From an uncultured Neomegalonema sp. (lineage in GTDB: Bacteria > Pseudomonadota > Alphaproteobacteria > Rhodobacterales > Rhodobacteraceae): a stretch of DNA of 42,015 nucleotides. A program made the position numbers and the translations under genes. The stretch lies in assembly GCA_937922185.1 (NCBI GenBank), contig CAKZUT010000021.1, forward strand, positions 1 through 42,015, in the 5' to 3' direction. Under the pieces are notes generated by a model, which saw nothing but the letters and a program-made list of their open reading frames with translations, was not told the DNA's origin and searched no databases. Positions 25,115 to 33,912 of the stretch are shown piece by piece. Every line of letters begins with the position of its first letter. The first letter of the stretch is position 1.

Positions 25115-26483
25115 CGCGCGGATGCCGTTCCGTCGTCATGTGACGCGGACGCTGGCGCTGGGGTTGCCTCTCGTGGGGAGTTTGCTGGCGCAGATTCTCA
25201 TCGGGCTGACGGATACACTGATGCTGGGGCGGTATTCGGTGGAGGCGCTGGCGGCGGGGGCGCTGGCAACGACGGTGTTCCATGCGGTGTTCATCCTTGC
25301 CGCCGGGTTCGCGATTGCGGCGATGGGGGCCGCAGCAGATGCCGTGGGCCGGGGCGATGAACGGACGGTGCGGCGGACGGCGCGCATGGGGCTGTGGCTG
25401 TCGCTCGGGGCGGGGCTGGCCGCAATGCCGGTGCTGTGGTTCTCCGAAGCGATCCTGCTGGGTGCCGGGCAGTTGCCGCGCACCGCCGCCGATACCCAGG
25501 CCTATATGCGGATCGCGATGCTGGGGATGGTGCCCGCGCTGCTGACCATGACGCTGCGCTCGCATCTGTCGGCGCTGGAGCGGACGCGGATCGTGCTGGG
25601 GGCGACGATCGCTGCGGCGGTGCTGAATTTCGGGATGAACTGGCTGCTGATCTTCGGCAATGCGGGCGCGCCGGAGATGGGTATCCGGGGGGCGGCCTGG
25701 GCCAGCGTGGTGGCGCATTCGGCGACGGCGGGGGTGTTGGCGCTCTATGCAGCGCGCGGGCCGGACATGGCGCGGTGGGAGCTGTTTCGCAATCTGTGGC
25801 GACCGGATCGGGAGATCCTGGTGCGTTTGTTCCATCTGGGCTGGCCCGTGGGACTGACGCTGGTATCGGAGTCTGCGCTATTCACGGGAACCGCGCTGAT
25901 GATGGGGGCTATCGGCAGCGTGCCGCTGGCCGCCCATGGGATCGTAATGCAGGTCGCGGCGGCGACCTTCATGCTGCATCTGGGGATCAGTCAGGCCGCG
26001 ACCGTGCGCGTGGGTCAGTTCGCGGGACAGGGCAACGGGATCGAGTTGCGGCGGGCCGCATGGGCGGCGCTGGCGCTGTCGGGGATGGCCGTGGTGCTGT
26101 CGATCATGGCGTATCTGGGCGCGGGGCGGTGGATCGTGGGCGCATTCGTAGACAAGGGCGATGCTCAGGCTCCGGCGATCCTGTCGCTTGGGGTGGTGCT
26201 GATGGGGGTGGCGGCGTTGTTCCAGTTGGTGGACGGCGCGCAGGTGATGGCGCTGGGGTTCCTGCGCGGAGTTCAGGATACACGTCGGCCCATGATACTG
26301 GCCGCGATTTCATACTGGGGCGTGGGGATACCGGCGAGCCTGCTGCTGGGATTCACGCTGGGCATGGGGCCGGTGGGGATATGGCTTGGACTTGTGGTGG
26401 GATTGGCGGTGGCGTCGGTTCTGTTACTGTCACGGTTCTATCGGCTGGCGGTGACGGTGGGGGCCGATCAGGCCGATAGGTAA
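25107..26483 (+). CDS. MATE family efflux transporter
   Basis: The 458-residue protein has about twelve transmembrane helices and the sequence character of a MATE (DinF/NorM-type) antiporter. The family segments LIGLTDTLMLGRYSVEALAAG near residue 35 and FGNAGAPEMGIRGAAWASV near residue 187 are clear. Such proteins export drugs, metabolites or lipid-linked compounds using Na+ or H+ gradients. It is the last gene of the four-gene overlapping operon. Its stop codon lies four bases from the stop of the convergent idi, the terminal gene of the photosynthesis cluster. Confidence 0.9.
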   Translation: MPDARMPFRRHVTRTLALGLPLVGSLLAQILIGLTDTLMLGRYSVEALAAGALATTVFHAVFILAAGFAIAAMGAAADAVGRGDERTVRRTARMGLWLSLGAGLAAMPVLWFSEAILLGAGQLPRTAADTQAYMRIAMLGMVPALLTMTLRSHLSALERTRIVLGATIAAAVLNFGMNWLLIFGNAGAPEMGIRGAAWASVVAHSATAGVLALYAARGPDMARWELFRNLWRPDREILVRLFHLGWPVGLTLVSESALFTGTALMMGAIGSVPLAAHGIVMQVAAATFMLHLGISQAATVRVGQFAGQGNGIELRRAAWAALALSGMAVVLSIMAYLGAGRWIVGAFVDKGDAQAPAILSLGVVLMGVAALFQLVDGAQVMALGFLRGVQDTRRPMILAAISYWGVGIPASLLLGFTLGMGPVGIWLGLVVGLAVASVLLLSRFYRLAVTVGADQADR

Positions 26484-26487
26484 GGCC

Positions 26488-27048
26488 CTATACTCTGAGG
26501 TCAGGAAACCGGTCGAGATAGATGCGGAGCCAGGGCGTAAAGCGTTCCGGGGTGGCCTGAACCTCTTTGCGGAGTATGGCCGGTGTGATCCAGCGGGTTT
26601 CGGCCACTTCGTCCGGGTTGCAGTCGATGACCAGCGTTTCCTTCGACACCATGCCCGTGAACATCGTGACCCGTTCGTGCTCGGTCAAACCGTTACCGAC
26701 ATCGGCCTGATAATCGACCACCCTCCCCTGCGTGATCGTGGCGGTAATGCCGAGTTCTTCGCCGAGACGCCTGTTCGCGCAATCGAGCGCCGTTTCGTCC
26801 CAATGCGGATGGGTACAGCAGGTATTCGCCCACATTCCCCCGCAATGGTATTTGTTCAGTGCCCGGCGCTGGATCAGCAATTCCTCGCCGTCAAACAGGA
26901 AGACCGACACGGCGAGATGGAACACGGCGTCCCGATGCGCCTGCATCTTCTCGACAGGGAACAGCGAGCCGTCCCCGGCGATGCCGGGGATCATGATCCC
27001 GGTATCGCCGTTCTCGACTGCCGATATCTGACGGGCAACGGTCTGCAT
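26488..27048 (-). CDS. idi: Isopentenyl-diphosphate delta-isomerase, type I
   Basis: The 186-residue Nudix-fold enzyme interconverts IPP and DMAPP, the precursors of the bacteriochlorophyll tail, carotenoids and quinones. The active-site cysteine lies in NTCCTHP (Cys78), followed by a Nudix-like helix DETALDCANRRLGEELGI, and the acidic pair Glu123 and Glu125 lies in EHERV. The start ATG 27048 shares one base with the hemA stop (TGATG). A start at 27084 would lie in hemA and add unrelated residues. It is the last gene of the photosynthesis gene cluster here. Confidence 0.94.
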   Translation of the reverse strand: MQTVARQISAVENGDTGIMIPGIAGDGSLFPVEKMQAHRDAVFHLAVSVFLFDGEELLIQRRALNKYHCGGMWANTCCTHPHWDETALDCANRRLGEELGITATITQGRVVDYQADVGNGLTEHERVTMFTGMVSKETLVIDCNPDEVAETRWITPAILRKEVQATPERFTPWLRIYLDRFPDLRV

Positions 27049-28265
27049 CACGCGACTGCGCGGGACAGCGCGCACTGGGACCACAGGTCATTCAGCGCAT
27101 CGACAAGATGGTCGATATCGGCCTCCGTGTGCAGCGGTGTGGGCGTCAGGCGCAGGCGCTCGGTGCCTTCGGGCACGGTCGGGTAATTGATCGGCTGAAC
27201 ATAGATGCCGTAATTATCGAGCAGCAGATCGGAGATCCATTTGCACTTGGCCGCATCGCCGACCATGACCGGCACGATATGGCTCGGGTTCGGCATATGG
27301 GGCACTCCGGCAGCATCAAGCCGTGCGCGCACCTGTGCGACACGCTGCTGGTGGCGCATACGCTCTATCTGGCTGTCCTTGAGGTGGCGGATCGAAGCGG
27401 CGGCTCCGGCGGCGATAGCCGGTGGCAGCGCGGTGGTGAAGATGAAGCCCGAGGAGAACGACCGGACGAAATCAATCAGATCGGCGGAAGCGGTGATATA
27501 GCCGCCCATGACGCCGAACGCCTTGCCGAGCGTTCCCTCGATCACGGTCAGGCGATCCATGAGGCCCTCACGCTCCGCCACGCCGCCGCCGCGCGGGCCG
27601 TAGAGGCCGACACCGTGTACTTCATCGAGATAGGTCATCGCGCCGTGCTTGTCGGCCACGTCACAGATTTCGGCGATGGGGGCGACATCGCCATCCATCG
27701 AATAGACGCTCTCGAAAGCCACCAGCTTCGGGCGGTCGGGATCGTCCTGTGACAGCAGGCGATCAAGATCTTCTGGCGAATTGTGCTTCCAGAGGCGCTT
27801 CTCGGCGCGCGAGTGCCGGATACCCTCGATCATGGAGGCGTGGTTCAGGGCATCGGAATAGATGATGCATCCGGGGATTTTCGATCCGAGCGTGCTCAGC
27901 CCCGCCCAGTTCGAGACATAGCCCGACGTGAAGATCAGAGCCGATTCCTTGCCGTGCAGATCGGCGAGTTCGCGCTCCAGCAGCACATGGTGGTGATTGG
28001 TGCCCGAAATATTGCGTGTGCCCCCTGCCCCGGCTCCGCATTTGTCGATGGTCGATTTCATCGCTTCGGTCACGATGGGGTTCTGGCCCATGCCGAGATA
28101 ATCATTCGAGCACCAGACCGTCACGTCATGCACGGTCCCGTCCTCGCGATAGCGGGTCGCGCGCGGGAAGCCGCCGCAATGGCGCTCCAGATCCGCAAAG
28201 ACGCGATAGTTGCCCGCGTCATGCAGGTCGCCGAGTGCTTCCTTGAAAAATGTGTTCATGTCCAT
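27048..28265 (-). CDS. hemA: 5-aminolevulinate synthase
   Basis: The 405-residue PLP enzyme condenses glycine and succinyl-CoA to 5-aminolevulinate, the first step of the alphaproteobacterial tetrapyrrole route. The Schiff-base lysine is Lys248 in [11 protein letters not shown], the same number as in the Rhodobacter capsulatus enzyme. [16 protein letters not shown] and [10 protein letters not shown] are further family blocks. AAGGGGG lies before ATG 28265; a second ATG two codons later is possible. Its start overlaps the end of puhE by ten bases and its stop overlaps idi, so it is cotranscribed with photosynthesis genes. A second ALA synthase elsewhere is possible. Confidence 0.97.
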   Translation of the reverse strand: MDMNTFFKEALGDLHDAGNYRVFADLERHCGGFPRATRYREDGTVHDVTVWCSNDYLGMGQNPIVTEAMKSTIDKCGAGAGGTRNISGTNHHHVLLERELADLHGKESALIFTSGYVSNWAGLSTLGSKIPGCIIYSDALNHASMIEGIRHSRAEKRLWKHNSPEDLDRLLSQDDPDRPKLVAFESVYSMDGDVAPIAEICDVADKHGAMTYLDEVHGVGLYGPRGGGVAEREGLMDRLTVIEGTLGKAFGVMGGYITASADLIDFVRSFSSGFIFTTALPPAIAAGAAASIRHLKDSQIERMRHQQRVAQVRARLDAAGVPHMPNPSHIVPVMVGDAAKCKWISDLLLDNYGIYVQPINYPTVPEGTERLRLTPTPLHTEADIDHLVDALNDLWSQCALSRAVA

Positions 28266-29098
28266 GACACGCCACCCCCTTTGACACTTTTCGGGCCGGT
28301 ACGGTCATTCGCCGCCGGGCCTCGCTTGATTTGATCGTCGGTTTCTTTCGGAGCCGCCCACAGCCACAGCACCGAGTCCGGCAACGGCAGCAACAGGAAG
28401 ATATGCTCGATAATCGCCAGCCCGAGCAAAGTTGCGACCAGGGCAATGCCCACGGCCTGAGTGGTATCGGCGGCCATGCCCAGCGTGCAGAGCCAGCCGA
28501 AGACACCGAGTGCCAGCACGATGATGACCGGCAACAGCGGCGTCGTGCGATCCGTGCGGAAATACGTGGTCAGGTATTTCTGCCGGACCGGCATCATCTC
28601 GCTCAGCGAATGGCGGGCGCCGAGATAGATCGACAGCTTCGCACTGACCCGCATGATCCAGAGAAGAACAAAGGTCCACAATCCCACGGTGTTCACCGCC
28701 CCCGCCGTGAGCATGACCACCAGAACCGCCGTGGCGGCAATGGCCAGTTCATGGTCGCGCACGGTGGCGAAGGCCTCGCGGAACCGTGCGGCCCCGGCAA
28801 GCCCCCCGGAGGCGGACAGCCGACGTGGCCCGGCGATAAAACCGAGCAGGAACATCACTTCGTGCCATGCCCAGACAGTCAGGGCCGAGCCGAAGGCGAT
28901 ATAGGCTCCCGCCACCGTCTCCATCCGCGCACTGACATAAAAACCCACCAGTGCAAGCACGGCGAAGGCCGTCGCGAGGAACGCAACCTTCCACTCGTGA
29001 TTTTCGCCCCGCCGCGCCAACAGGAAGACCGCCCCGGTGGAGAACCACCAGATGAAGATCGCGAAGATCACGGCCAAAGCGGGATGGGACACCGGCAT
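28256..29098 (-). CDS. puhE: Photosynthetic complex assembly protein PuhE
   Basis: The 280-residue membrane protein (DUF3623 family) has about seven hydrophobic segments, starting [17 protein letters not shown]. It includes the conserved [15 protein letters not shown] stretch and [18 protein letters not shown], hallmarks of PuhE. In Rhodobacter, PuhE affects bacteriochlorophyll supply and reaction centre assembly, though its exact role is unclear. It sits between acsF (5 nt gap) and hemA (10 nt overlap), the usual position in purple bacteria. Confidence 0.93.
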   Translation of the reverse strand: MPVSHPALAVIFAIFIWWFSTGAVFLLARRGENHEWKVAFLATAFAVLALVGFYVSARMETVAGAYIAFGSALTVWAWHEVMFLLGFIAGPRRLSASGGLAGAARFREAFATVRDHELAIAATAVLVVMLTAGAVNTVGLWTFVLLWIMRVSAKLSIYLGARHSLSEMMPVRQKYLTTYFRTDRTTPLLPVIIVLALGVFGWLCTLGMAADTTQAVGIALVATLLGLAIIEHIFLLLPLPDSVLWLWAAPKETDDQIKRGPAANDRTGPKSVKGGGVSWT

Positions 29099-29103
29099 CG
29101 CTC

Positions 29104-30192
29104 CTACCAGACCGGTTCGAGACGGCTGATTTGCGGGATCTCGTTTTTCTTCGTCGGGATCAGATAGAGCGCGATGAAGTTCAGGCCCGCCGCGCCCATC
29201 CAGCGCGCCTTGCGAAGGTTGCCCAGAAGGCCCCCTGCCCTGTCGGCCTCGTCGATCTTGTTCGAGATGCGAACCATCTTCGAGAACCGTTCGTGCAGCG
29301 CCGGATTGTCGAGGTCGAGTTCCAGCGGAAAGACCTGCCGTGTGATCTCGGAAGTGATGCGGAAGACTTCGCGATCATATTCGTCGATATCGATGCCCAT
29401 GGCCTTGTGGAATTCAGGCCGCGCATGGTCGCGCACATGCATCGTCGCGAAGACGGCGAGCAGGAAGAACTTGATCCAGAGTTTGTTGTGTCCGGCCAGC
29501 AGTTTGGGGTCCGCCCGCATCAGCAGGGCGAAGGCCTCGCCGTGGCTGAACTCGTCATTGCACCATTCCTTGAACCACTTGAAAATCGGATGGATGCGTT
29601 TGTCCGGGTGCCGCTCCAGGTGACGATAGATCGTGATGTAGCGGGCATAACCGATCTTCTCAGACAGATAGGTCGCGTAGTAGATGAACTTGGGCTTGAA
29701 ATAGGTGTATTTCTTCGCCTTGGCGAGAAAGCCCATATTCACGCCGATCCCGAAATCCTTCAGCGCATCGTTGATGAAGCTGGCATGACGCGATTCGTCG
29801 CGGCTCATGTAGCCGAACAATTCGCAGATATCGGGGTTCGATCCGCGCCGCTTCATCTCCTTGTAGAGAACGCAGCCGGAAAATTCCGCCGTCAGCGAGC
29901 TGATGAGAAAATCGACCAGCTCTTTACGCAGTTCCTCGGGATAGGCGTCGATATCGATATCGTCCCAGTCCTCGGTGCGCTTGAAATGCGCCCGGCGCGG
30001 ATCGGCCTTCATCTGCGCGATCAGGGCATCCCACTCCTCGCGCACCGGTGTGACGTCGATGCGATCCATCTCGTCGAAATCGGTGGTGTAGAAGCGCGGA
30101 TTGAGCATCGTCGACTCAAGGGCGATTTTCGTGCTCTCGTTCTGCACGTCATAGCGGGTCTTGAGGTCTGCGGGGTCCACACGCATATTCAT
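29104..30192 (-). CDS. acsF: Mg-protoporphyrin IX monomethyl ester (oxidative) cyclase, aerobic diiron form
   Basis: The 362-residue protein is the O2-dependent cyclase that forms ring E of protochlorophyllide. Diiron ligands are visible as Glu103 (SLTAEFSG), Glu133 and His136 (RDESRHASF) and Glu214 and His217 (NDEFSHGE). The presence of acsF fits pigment synthesis under aerobic conditions. It starts inside the stop codon of bciE (ATGA), which encodes its partner subunit, and is followed after 5 nt by puhE. The anaerobic alternative bchE is not in the window. Confidence 0.97.
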   Translation of the reverse strand: MNMRVDPADLKTRYDVQNESTKIALESTMLNPRFYTTDFDEMDRIDVTPVREEWDALIAQMKADPRRAHFKRTEDWDDIDIDAYPEELRKELVDFLISSLTAEFSGCVLYKEMKRRGSNPDICELFGYMSRDESRHASFINDALKDFGIGVNMGFLAKAKKYTYFKPKFIYYATYLSEKIGYARYITIYRHLERHPDKRIHPIFKWFKEWCNDEFSHGEAFALLMRADPKLLAGHNKLWIKFFLLAVFATMHVRDHARPEFHKAMGIDIDEYDREVFRITSEITRQVFPLELDLDNPALHERFSKMVRISNKIDEADRAGGLLGNLRKARWMGAAGLNFIALYLIPTKKNEIPQISRLEPVW

Positions 30193-30494
30193 AGCGACGC
30201 CCTTTCCGAAAAGCTGAATTCGCAGAGTTCCATGAACTCGAAATCCCCCGTCGCGCGGGTCCAGGCGCGTTCGAGGGCATTGGCGCGGGTGATGGTGGCC
30301 GTGCGGCGGAAACTCTCGGTCTCACCGTAGGGAATGGCGATCGGTGCGCCGTGAACAAGCACCTCGTCACCGGGATTGACGGTAACCCCGCCATCGAAAC
30401 GCACATGCGCCCCGAGGCTGTCGAACGTATTGATGATCTCGACGGTACACTCGACATCTTCCTTACGGCGACCGAATATCGCGAACGGGTTCAT
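30189..30494 (-). CDS. bciE: Aerobic cyclase accessory subunit BciE
   Basis: The 101-residue soluble protein directly precedes and overlaps acsF. Alphaproteobacterial AcsF requires a small partner, BciE, first identified in Rhodobacter sphaeroides as the product of the gene immediately upstream of acsF. Size and position fit. No motif of known catalytic meaning is visible; the sequence is mostly beta-like (VECTVEIINTFDSLGAHVRF) with a charged C-terminus. The assignment rests on position and length. An AAGGGA site precedes the ATG, and puhC ends 3 nt upstream. Confidence 0.82.
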   Translation of the reverse strand: MNPFAIFGRRKEDVECTVEIINTFDSLGAHVRFDGGVTVNPGDEVLVHGAPIAIPYGETESFRRTATITRANALERAWTRATGDFEFMELCEFSFSERASL

Positions 30495-30497
30495 TGG

Positions 30498-30983
30498 CTA
30501 TATCCCTTCCTGTCCTTCTAGGAATTGAGCGAATGCTGCCACGTTATCGCGACCATACGCATCAAGATAGAGTCGTTCTCCCGTTCCCGTATCAGATAGC
30601 GACACTGCGCCGCTGCTCCAGCGGATAAGACGATAGGGCTGCGTTTCCGGTACATTGGCCACCATACGGTTCCGGGCCAGTCCACGGAAGGCTCCGCGCA
30701 CGAAACCGCCCTCGTTCACGGCATAGGCCGCCAGCGTGTCCCCCGTGGCGAAATCCCGCACCTCGACGATATCGCCCGTGGCCGCCTTCGTCATCACGAT
30801 GTCACGAATTTCGACGGCTTCACCGATTTCCATCCGTACGGTCCCGATTTCGGTCGCCTGCCCGAAAAGGACCGCCGCAAAAGCGAAGCACACGAAGCCG
30901 AGGGCGCCGAAGAGCGGGACGGTCGGAAAACGCTCGCCGCGTGCGGATTTCGCTTCGGTACGGGTGACCCTGAACTCTTCCAT
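30498..30983 (-). CDS. puhC: Photosynthetic complex assembly protein PuhC
   Basis: The 161-residue protein has one transmembrane segment (about residues 20-42, PLFGALGFVCFAFAAVLFG) and a periplasmic C-terminal domain with FATGDTLAAYAVNEGGFVRG and LTDTGTGER-like beta blocks of the PuhC family. PuhC helps assemble or organise the reaction centre-LH1 complex. ATG 30983 (MEEFRVTRTEAK) was chosen; it lies 4 nt after the puhB stop, whereas longer forms would run into puhB. bciE starts 3 nt after its stop. Confidence 0.92.
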   Translation of the reverse strand: MEEFRVTRTEAKSARGERFPTVPLFGALGFVCFAFAAVLFGQATEIGTVRMEIGEAVEIRDIVMTKAATGDIVEVRDFATGDTLAAYAVNEGGFVRGAFRGLARNRMVANVPETQPYRLIRWSSGAVSLSDTGTGERLYLDAYGRDNVAAFAQFLEGQEGI

Positions 30984-30987
30984 CGGT

Positions 30988-31668
30988 CTATCCTGCCGCC
31001 AGTTCGGGGTGCGCGGTATCGGAGATCGGCATACGATCCGCCGCCGGTGCATTGGATCGCATCGCGGACCCTGCCGGAGAGAAAGCGGCCAGTTCGGTCA
31101 ACAGCGCCTCTGTCGCCGCGTCGATATCGGGGATGCAACGCAGTGCAGGCTCGGGCTGCGCGAAACGCCAGGGCCGGACATGGGGCCACAGCACCAGCCA
31201 CGAGAACCTCTGATCATTCAGAAGCTGAACCGTCAGCGTCCCCGAACCGTTCTCTGAATCCGTGCGGTTGACTGCCGCAATCTGCGCGAAGGGGATATTG
31301 AGCGTCACAGACAGCGCAGCCCCGATCCGCATCACGATCCGGCGATTGGTGATCGTGTAGAGCGTCGTCTTTTTGACGCCCCACGCATACAGCTCGCACA
31401 GACCGATCATGGCCGCCCCGAGCAATCCGAGCACCGAGACGGAGAAGACGATACTGCCGATGCTGCGTCCGTCATAGAGAGCCGCAGCGACCGCCCAGAT
31501 CATCAGGATCGCGAAATATCCAACCAGCCAGCGTGTCTTCATCACATGGCGGGCGAATATCTGACCCTCGGGCCGACCCTGCCAGACGATCCGCTCCCCT
31601 TCGGGCAGGCGTCCCGGCAGGCCCGGAACAGGCTCATATTCATGCTCTTCGGCGACCGGATGGCTCAC
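30988..31668 (-). CDS. puhB: Photosynthetic complex assembly protein PuhB
   Basis: The 226-residue protein has an N-terminal LPEGERIVWQGRP block, two transmembrane segments (near 49-65 and 71-93) and a bacterial PH-like domain (YTITNRRIVMRIGAALSVTLNIP). This is the PuhB layout. PuhB is an assembly factor for the reaction centre and LH1. It starts within the stop of puhA (ATGA overlap) and ends 4 nt before puhC. Its C-terminal tail (about 195-226) is low in conserved motifs. Confidence 0.93.
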   Translation of the reverse strand: MSHPVAEEHEYEPVPGLPGRLPEGERIVWQGRPEGQIFARHVMKTRWLVGYFAILMIWAVAAALYDGRSIGSIVFSVSVLGLLGAAMIGLCELYAWGVKKTTLYTITNRRIVMRIGAALSVTLNIPFAQIAAVNRTDSENGSGTLTVQLLNDQRFSWLVLWPHVRPWRFAQPEPALRCIPDIDAATEALLTELAAFSPAGSAMRSNAPAADRMPISDTAHPELAAG

Positions 31669-32453
31669 AGCAGCGGCTCCTGACGTTCAGGGGTCGCGTA
31701 GAGTGTGCCGCCCCCGTAATAGCCCATGATCTTGTCTTCTTCGAGCAGCGTGACCTGATCCGGCGATGCGGTGGCCGGCACGTCGGCGAACTGCGCCGCC
31801 GTGATCGAGCGCACTTTCAGATATCTCTCATCACCGCGCATCTTGCCCAGGGTGACGAAGTTATGCGGCAGCAGAACGCTGCGCCCGCCATTCGCCGCAT
31901 CGAGCTGAACCTCGAAATACCGGATGAGCTGTTCAGCCCGGTCCACCCAGACATCCGAGACGGTACCGGCGACTTCCTCGTTGCAGGCAATGACCGACAG
32001 GCCGCGCGGGTCCGGGTCGCCCTCGGCAATCGAGAAATCATCCGCAGCGCGCATAGGTGCGAGCAGGTTCTTTCCATCGGCGGCAACCTCCGGCACGTCC
32101 TTGCGTTCGGCCCAGGAAGCGGGACCGACACCATCAATCATCGGATTGCCGGTCGGCTGGAGCGGTGCCCCCGCGAAAGTCGCCGTGCGTTCGGCGGCGA
32201 TGGGGCGCTCGTCCCGCATGGCATTGGGGAACTGAACCTCACCGTGCCCATGGGCAAGATTGAACGTCTTTTTAGACGGCAGCCAGAGCCACGGATCCTT
32301 ATCGTATTCGCCCGTGACATCGTTTTCGAGAGGATAGCCCTCGCGGCGGTCTTCCTGTCGGATATACCACAGCAGCGCCGCGAAGAAGACCCAGAACACA
32401 TATAATGTGACCTGAGCGACGTCGATGCTTCCTACGATCGATCCCGTTTCCAT
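31665..32453 (-). CDS. puhA: Photosynthetic reaction centre H subunit
   Basis: The 262-residue protein is the reaction centre H chain. A single N-terminal transmembrane helix (VTLYVFWVFFAALLWYI) is followed by the signature REGYPLENDVTG and a cytoplasmic beta-barrel domain (CNEEVAGTVSDVWVDRAE). It stabilises the L/M core and channels protons to QB. The ATG at 32453 has GGGAG seven bases upstream; ATG 32459 is too near that site but is possible. It lies 19 nt after lhaA and overlaps puhB by four bases. Confidence 0.97.
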   Translation of the reverse strand: METGSIVGSIDVAQVTLYVFWVFFAALLWYIRQEDRREGYPLENDVTGEYDKDPWLWLPSKKTFNLAHGHGEVQFPNAMRDERPIAAERTATFAGAPLQPTGNPMIDGVGPASWAERKDVPEVAADGKNLLAPMRAADDFSIAEGDPDPRGLSVIACNEEVAGTVSDVWVDRAEQLIRYFEVQLDAANGGRSVLLPHNFVTLGKMRGDERYLKVRSITAAQFADVPATASPDQVTLLEEDKIMGYYGGGTLYATPERQEPLL

Positions 32454-32472
32454 AGCCATGCTCCCTAGCGCA

Positions 32473-33912
32473 TCATCCGGGCAGATCGGCAAGGCCGAAC
32501 TGTCGGGTTACAGGTTCCGTTGGTCTGCCCGCGCGATTGGTAAGAGGACCGATCACGACAAGACTGACAAAGAGAAGAAAGATTTCGAGGTGATAGACGG
32601 TGTTGTAGCCCGTGACGCTGGATTCGAGCGCCTGTCCCAGCTTGCCCGAAGTCGCCGCCGCATTCACCGTGTCGCGGATGATCCCCCCCGCTGCAAGGCC
32701 GATCCCGATGGCGCTCGCCTGAACCGCGCTCCATGCGCCGATGGCAAAGCCGCTGTCGCTCTTGTCCGCCAGCGCCATTGCGGCCAGCATCGTCGCCACG
32801 GCAAATAATCCCCCTCCCGCACCGATCAGGGTGACCCCGATCACGAACAGCAGGGTTGATCCCAGCGGCGAGGACAGGATCACGGCGGTAAAGGCCGCAA
32901 TCCCGATCAGCGCGCCGAGGGCGGCTACCCGGTGCATATTGTACCCCAGATGCAGCATTTTTCCGGCCACCCCGAAGCCGATCAGGGCACCGCTCGCCCA
33001 TGCCGCCGTCAGCAGGGTCGTCTCCGACACGCTCAGTCCCAGAATTTCGCCGCCGAACGGTTCGAGCAGCACGTCCTGCATACTGAACGCCGCCGATCCA
33101 AGCGCGACAGCAAGCAGCAACCGCCCCGTGCTGCGATCCGCGCGATACTGGCCCCATGCCTTGCGGAACGAAGGCATCTCGCGGTCGGCATGGGTTGCCT
33201 CGGGGTTGCGGACTTCCTGTTTCCACAGGGCGATGACATTCACGATGACCGTGAAGACCGCCGCCCCCTGCACGACCCCGATCAGGCGCGTGGCGCTGAA
33301 ATCGGTGAGCATGGCCCCGAATACCAGAGAGGCGAAAATCATGCCCAGCAACAGCACGACATAGACCAGCGCCACCACGCGCGGGCGGCTGTCGGGGGCC
33401 GCAAGATCGGTGGCCAGCGCCAGCCCCGCCGTCTGCGCCATATGCATCCCAAGCCCCGTGACGAGGAACGCGAGAGCCGCCGCCGCAGGCCCGGCCCATT
33501 CCGGCCCGACCGTCTGCGAGTTCATCAGCAAAAGCGAGAACGGCATGATCGCGAGGCCACCGAACTGAAGCAGCGTCCCCAGCCAGAGATAAGGCACACG
33601 CCGCCAGCCCAACACGGATTTGTACGTATCCGAACGATGCCCGATCAAAATCCGCAGCGGTGCGGCCAGAACCGGCAAAGCGATCATGATCGCCACAAGG
33701 CTCGCCGGAATACCGAGTTCCACGATCATAACGCGGTTGAGTGTGCCGGTCAGCAGAACGGCGGCCATGCCTACGGAAAGCTGGAACATCGACAGACGCA
33801 GCAGACGCCCGAGCGGCAGATCGGCTGTCGCCGCATCGGCAAACGGAAGAAAGCGCATTCCGACTGTCTGCCAGAACGCCACCATCCTCGATTTTTGCGC
33901 GCTTGCCGTCAT
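32473..33912 (-). CDS. lhaA: Light-harvesting complex 1 assembly protein LhaA (PucC/BCH2 family)
   Basis: The 479-residue protein has about twelve transmembrane helices of the major facilitator-like PucC/LhaA family. Typical blocks are LGRLLRLSMFQLSVGMA near the N-terminus, NRVMIVELGIPASLVAIMIALP and HRSDTYKSVLGWRRVPYLW. LhaA is thought to deliver bacteriochlorophyll to nascent LH1 polypeptides. Position between bchM and puhA distinguishes it from PucC, which accompanies LH2. ATG 33912 overlaps the bchM stop by four bases. In Rhodobacter a puhA promoter lies inside this gene; I did not identify one here. Confidence 0.94.
   Translation of the reverse strand: MTASAQKSRMVAFWQTVGMRFLPFADAATADLPLGRLLRLSMFQLSVGMAAVLLTGTLNRVMIVELGIPASLVAIMIALPVLAAPLRILIGHRSDTYKSVLGWRRVPYLWLGTLLQFGGLAIMPFSLLLMNSQTVGPEWAGPAAAALAFLVTGLGMHMAQTAGLALATDLAAPDSRPRVVALVYVVLLLGMIFASLVFGAMLTDFSATRLIGVVQGAAVFTVIVNVIALWKQEVRNPEATHADREMPSFRKAWGQYRADRSTGRLLLAVALGSAAFSMQDVLLEPFGGEILGLSVSETTLLTAAWASGALIGFGVAGKMLHLGYNMHRVAALGALIGIAAFTAVILSSPLGSTLLFVIGVTLIGAGGGLFAVATMLAAMALADKSDSGFAIGAWSAVQASAIGIGLAAGGIIRDTVNAAATSGKLGQALESSVTGYNTVYHLEIFLLFVSLVVIGPLTNRAGRPTEPVTRQFGLADLPG

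Noticed and set aside
25394-26479. Second long plus-strand frame inside the MATE gene
   Set aside because: It is Gly/Ala/Arg-rich, has no membrane or domain features, and is an out-of-frame shadow of the MATE protein.
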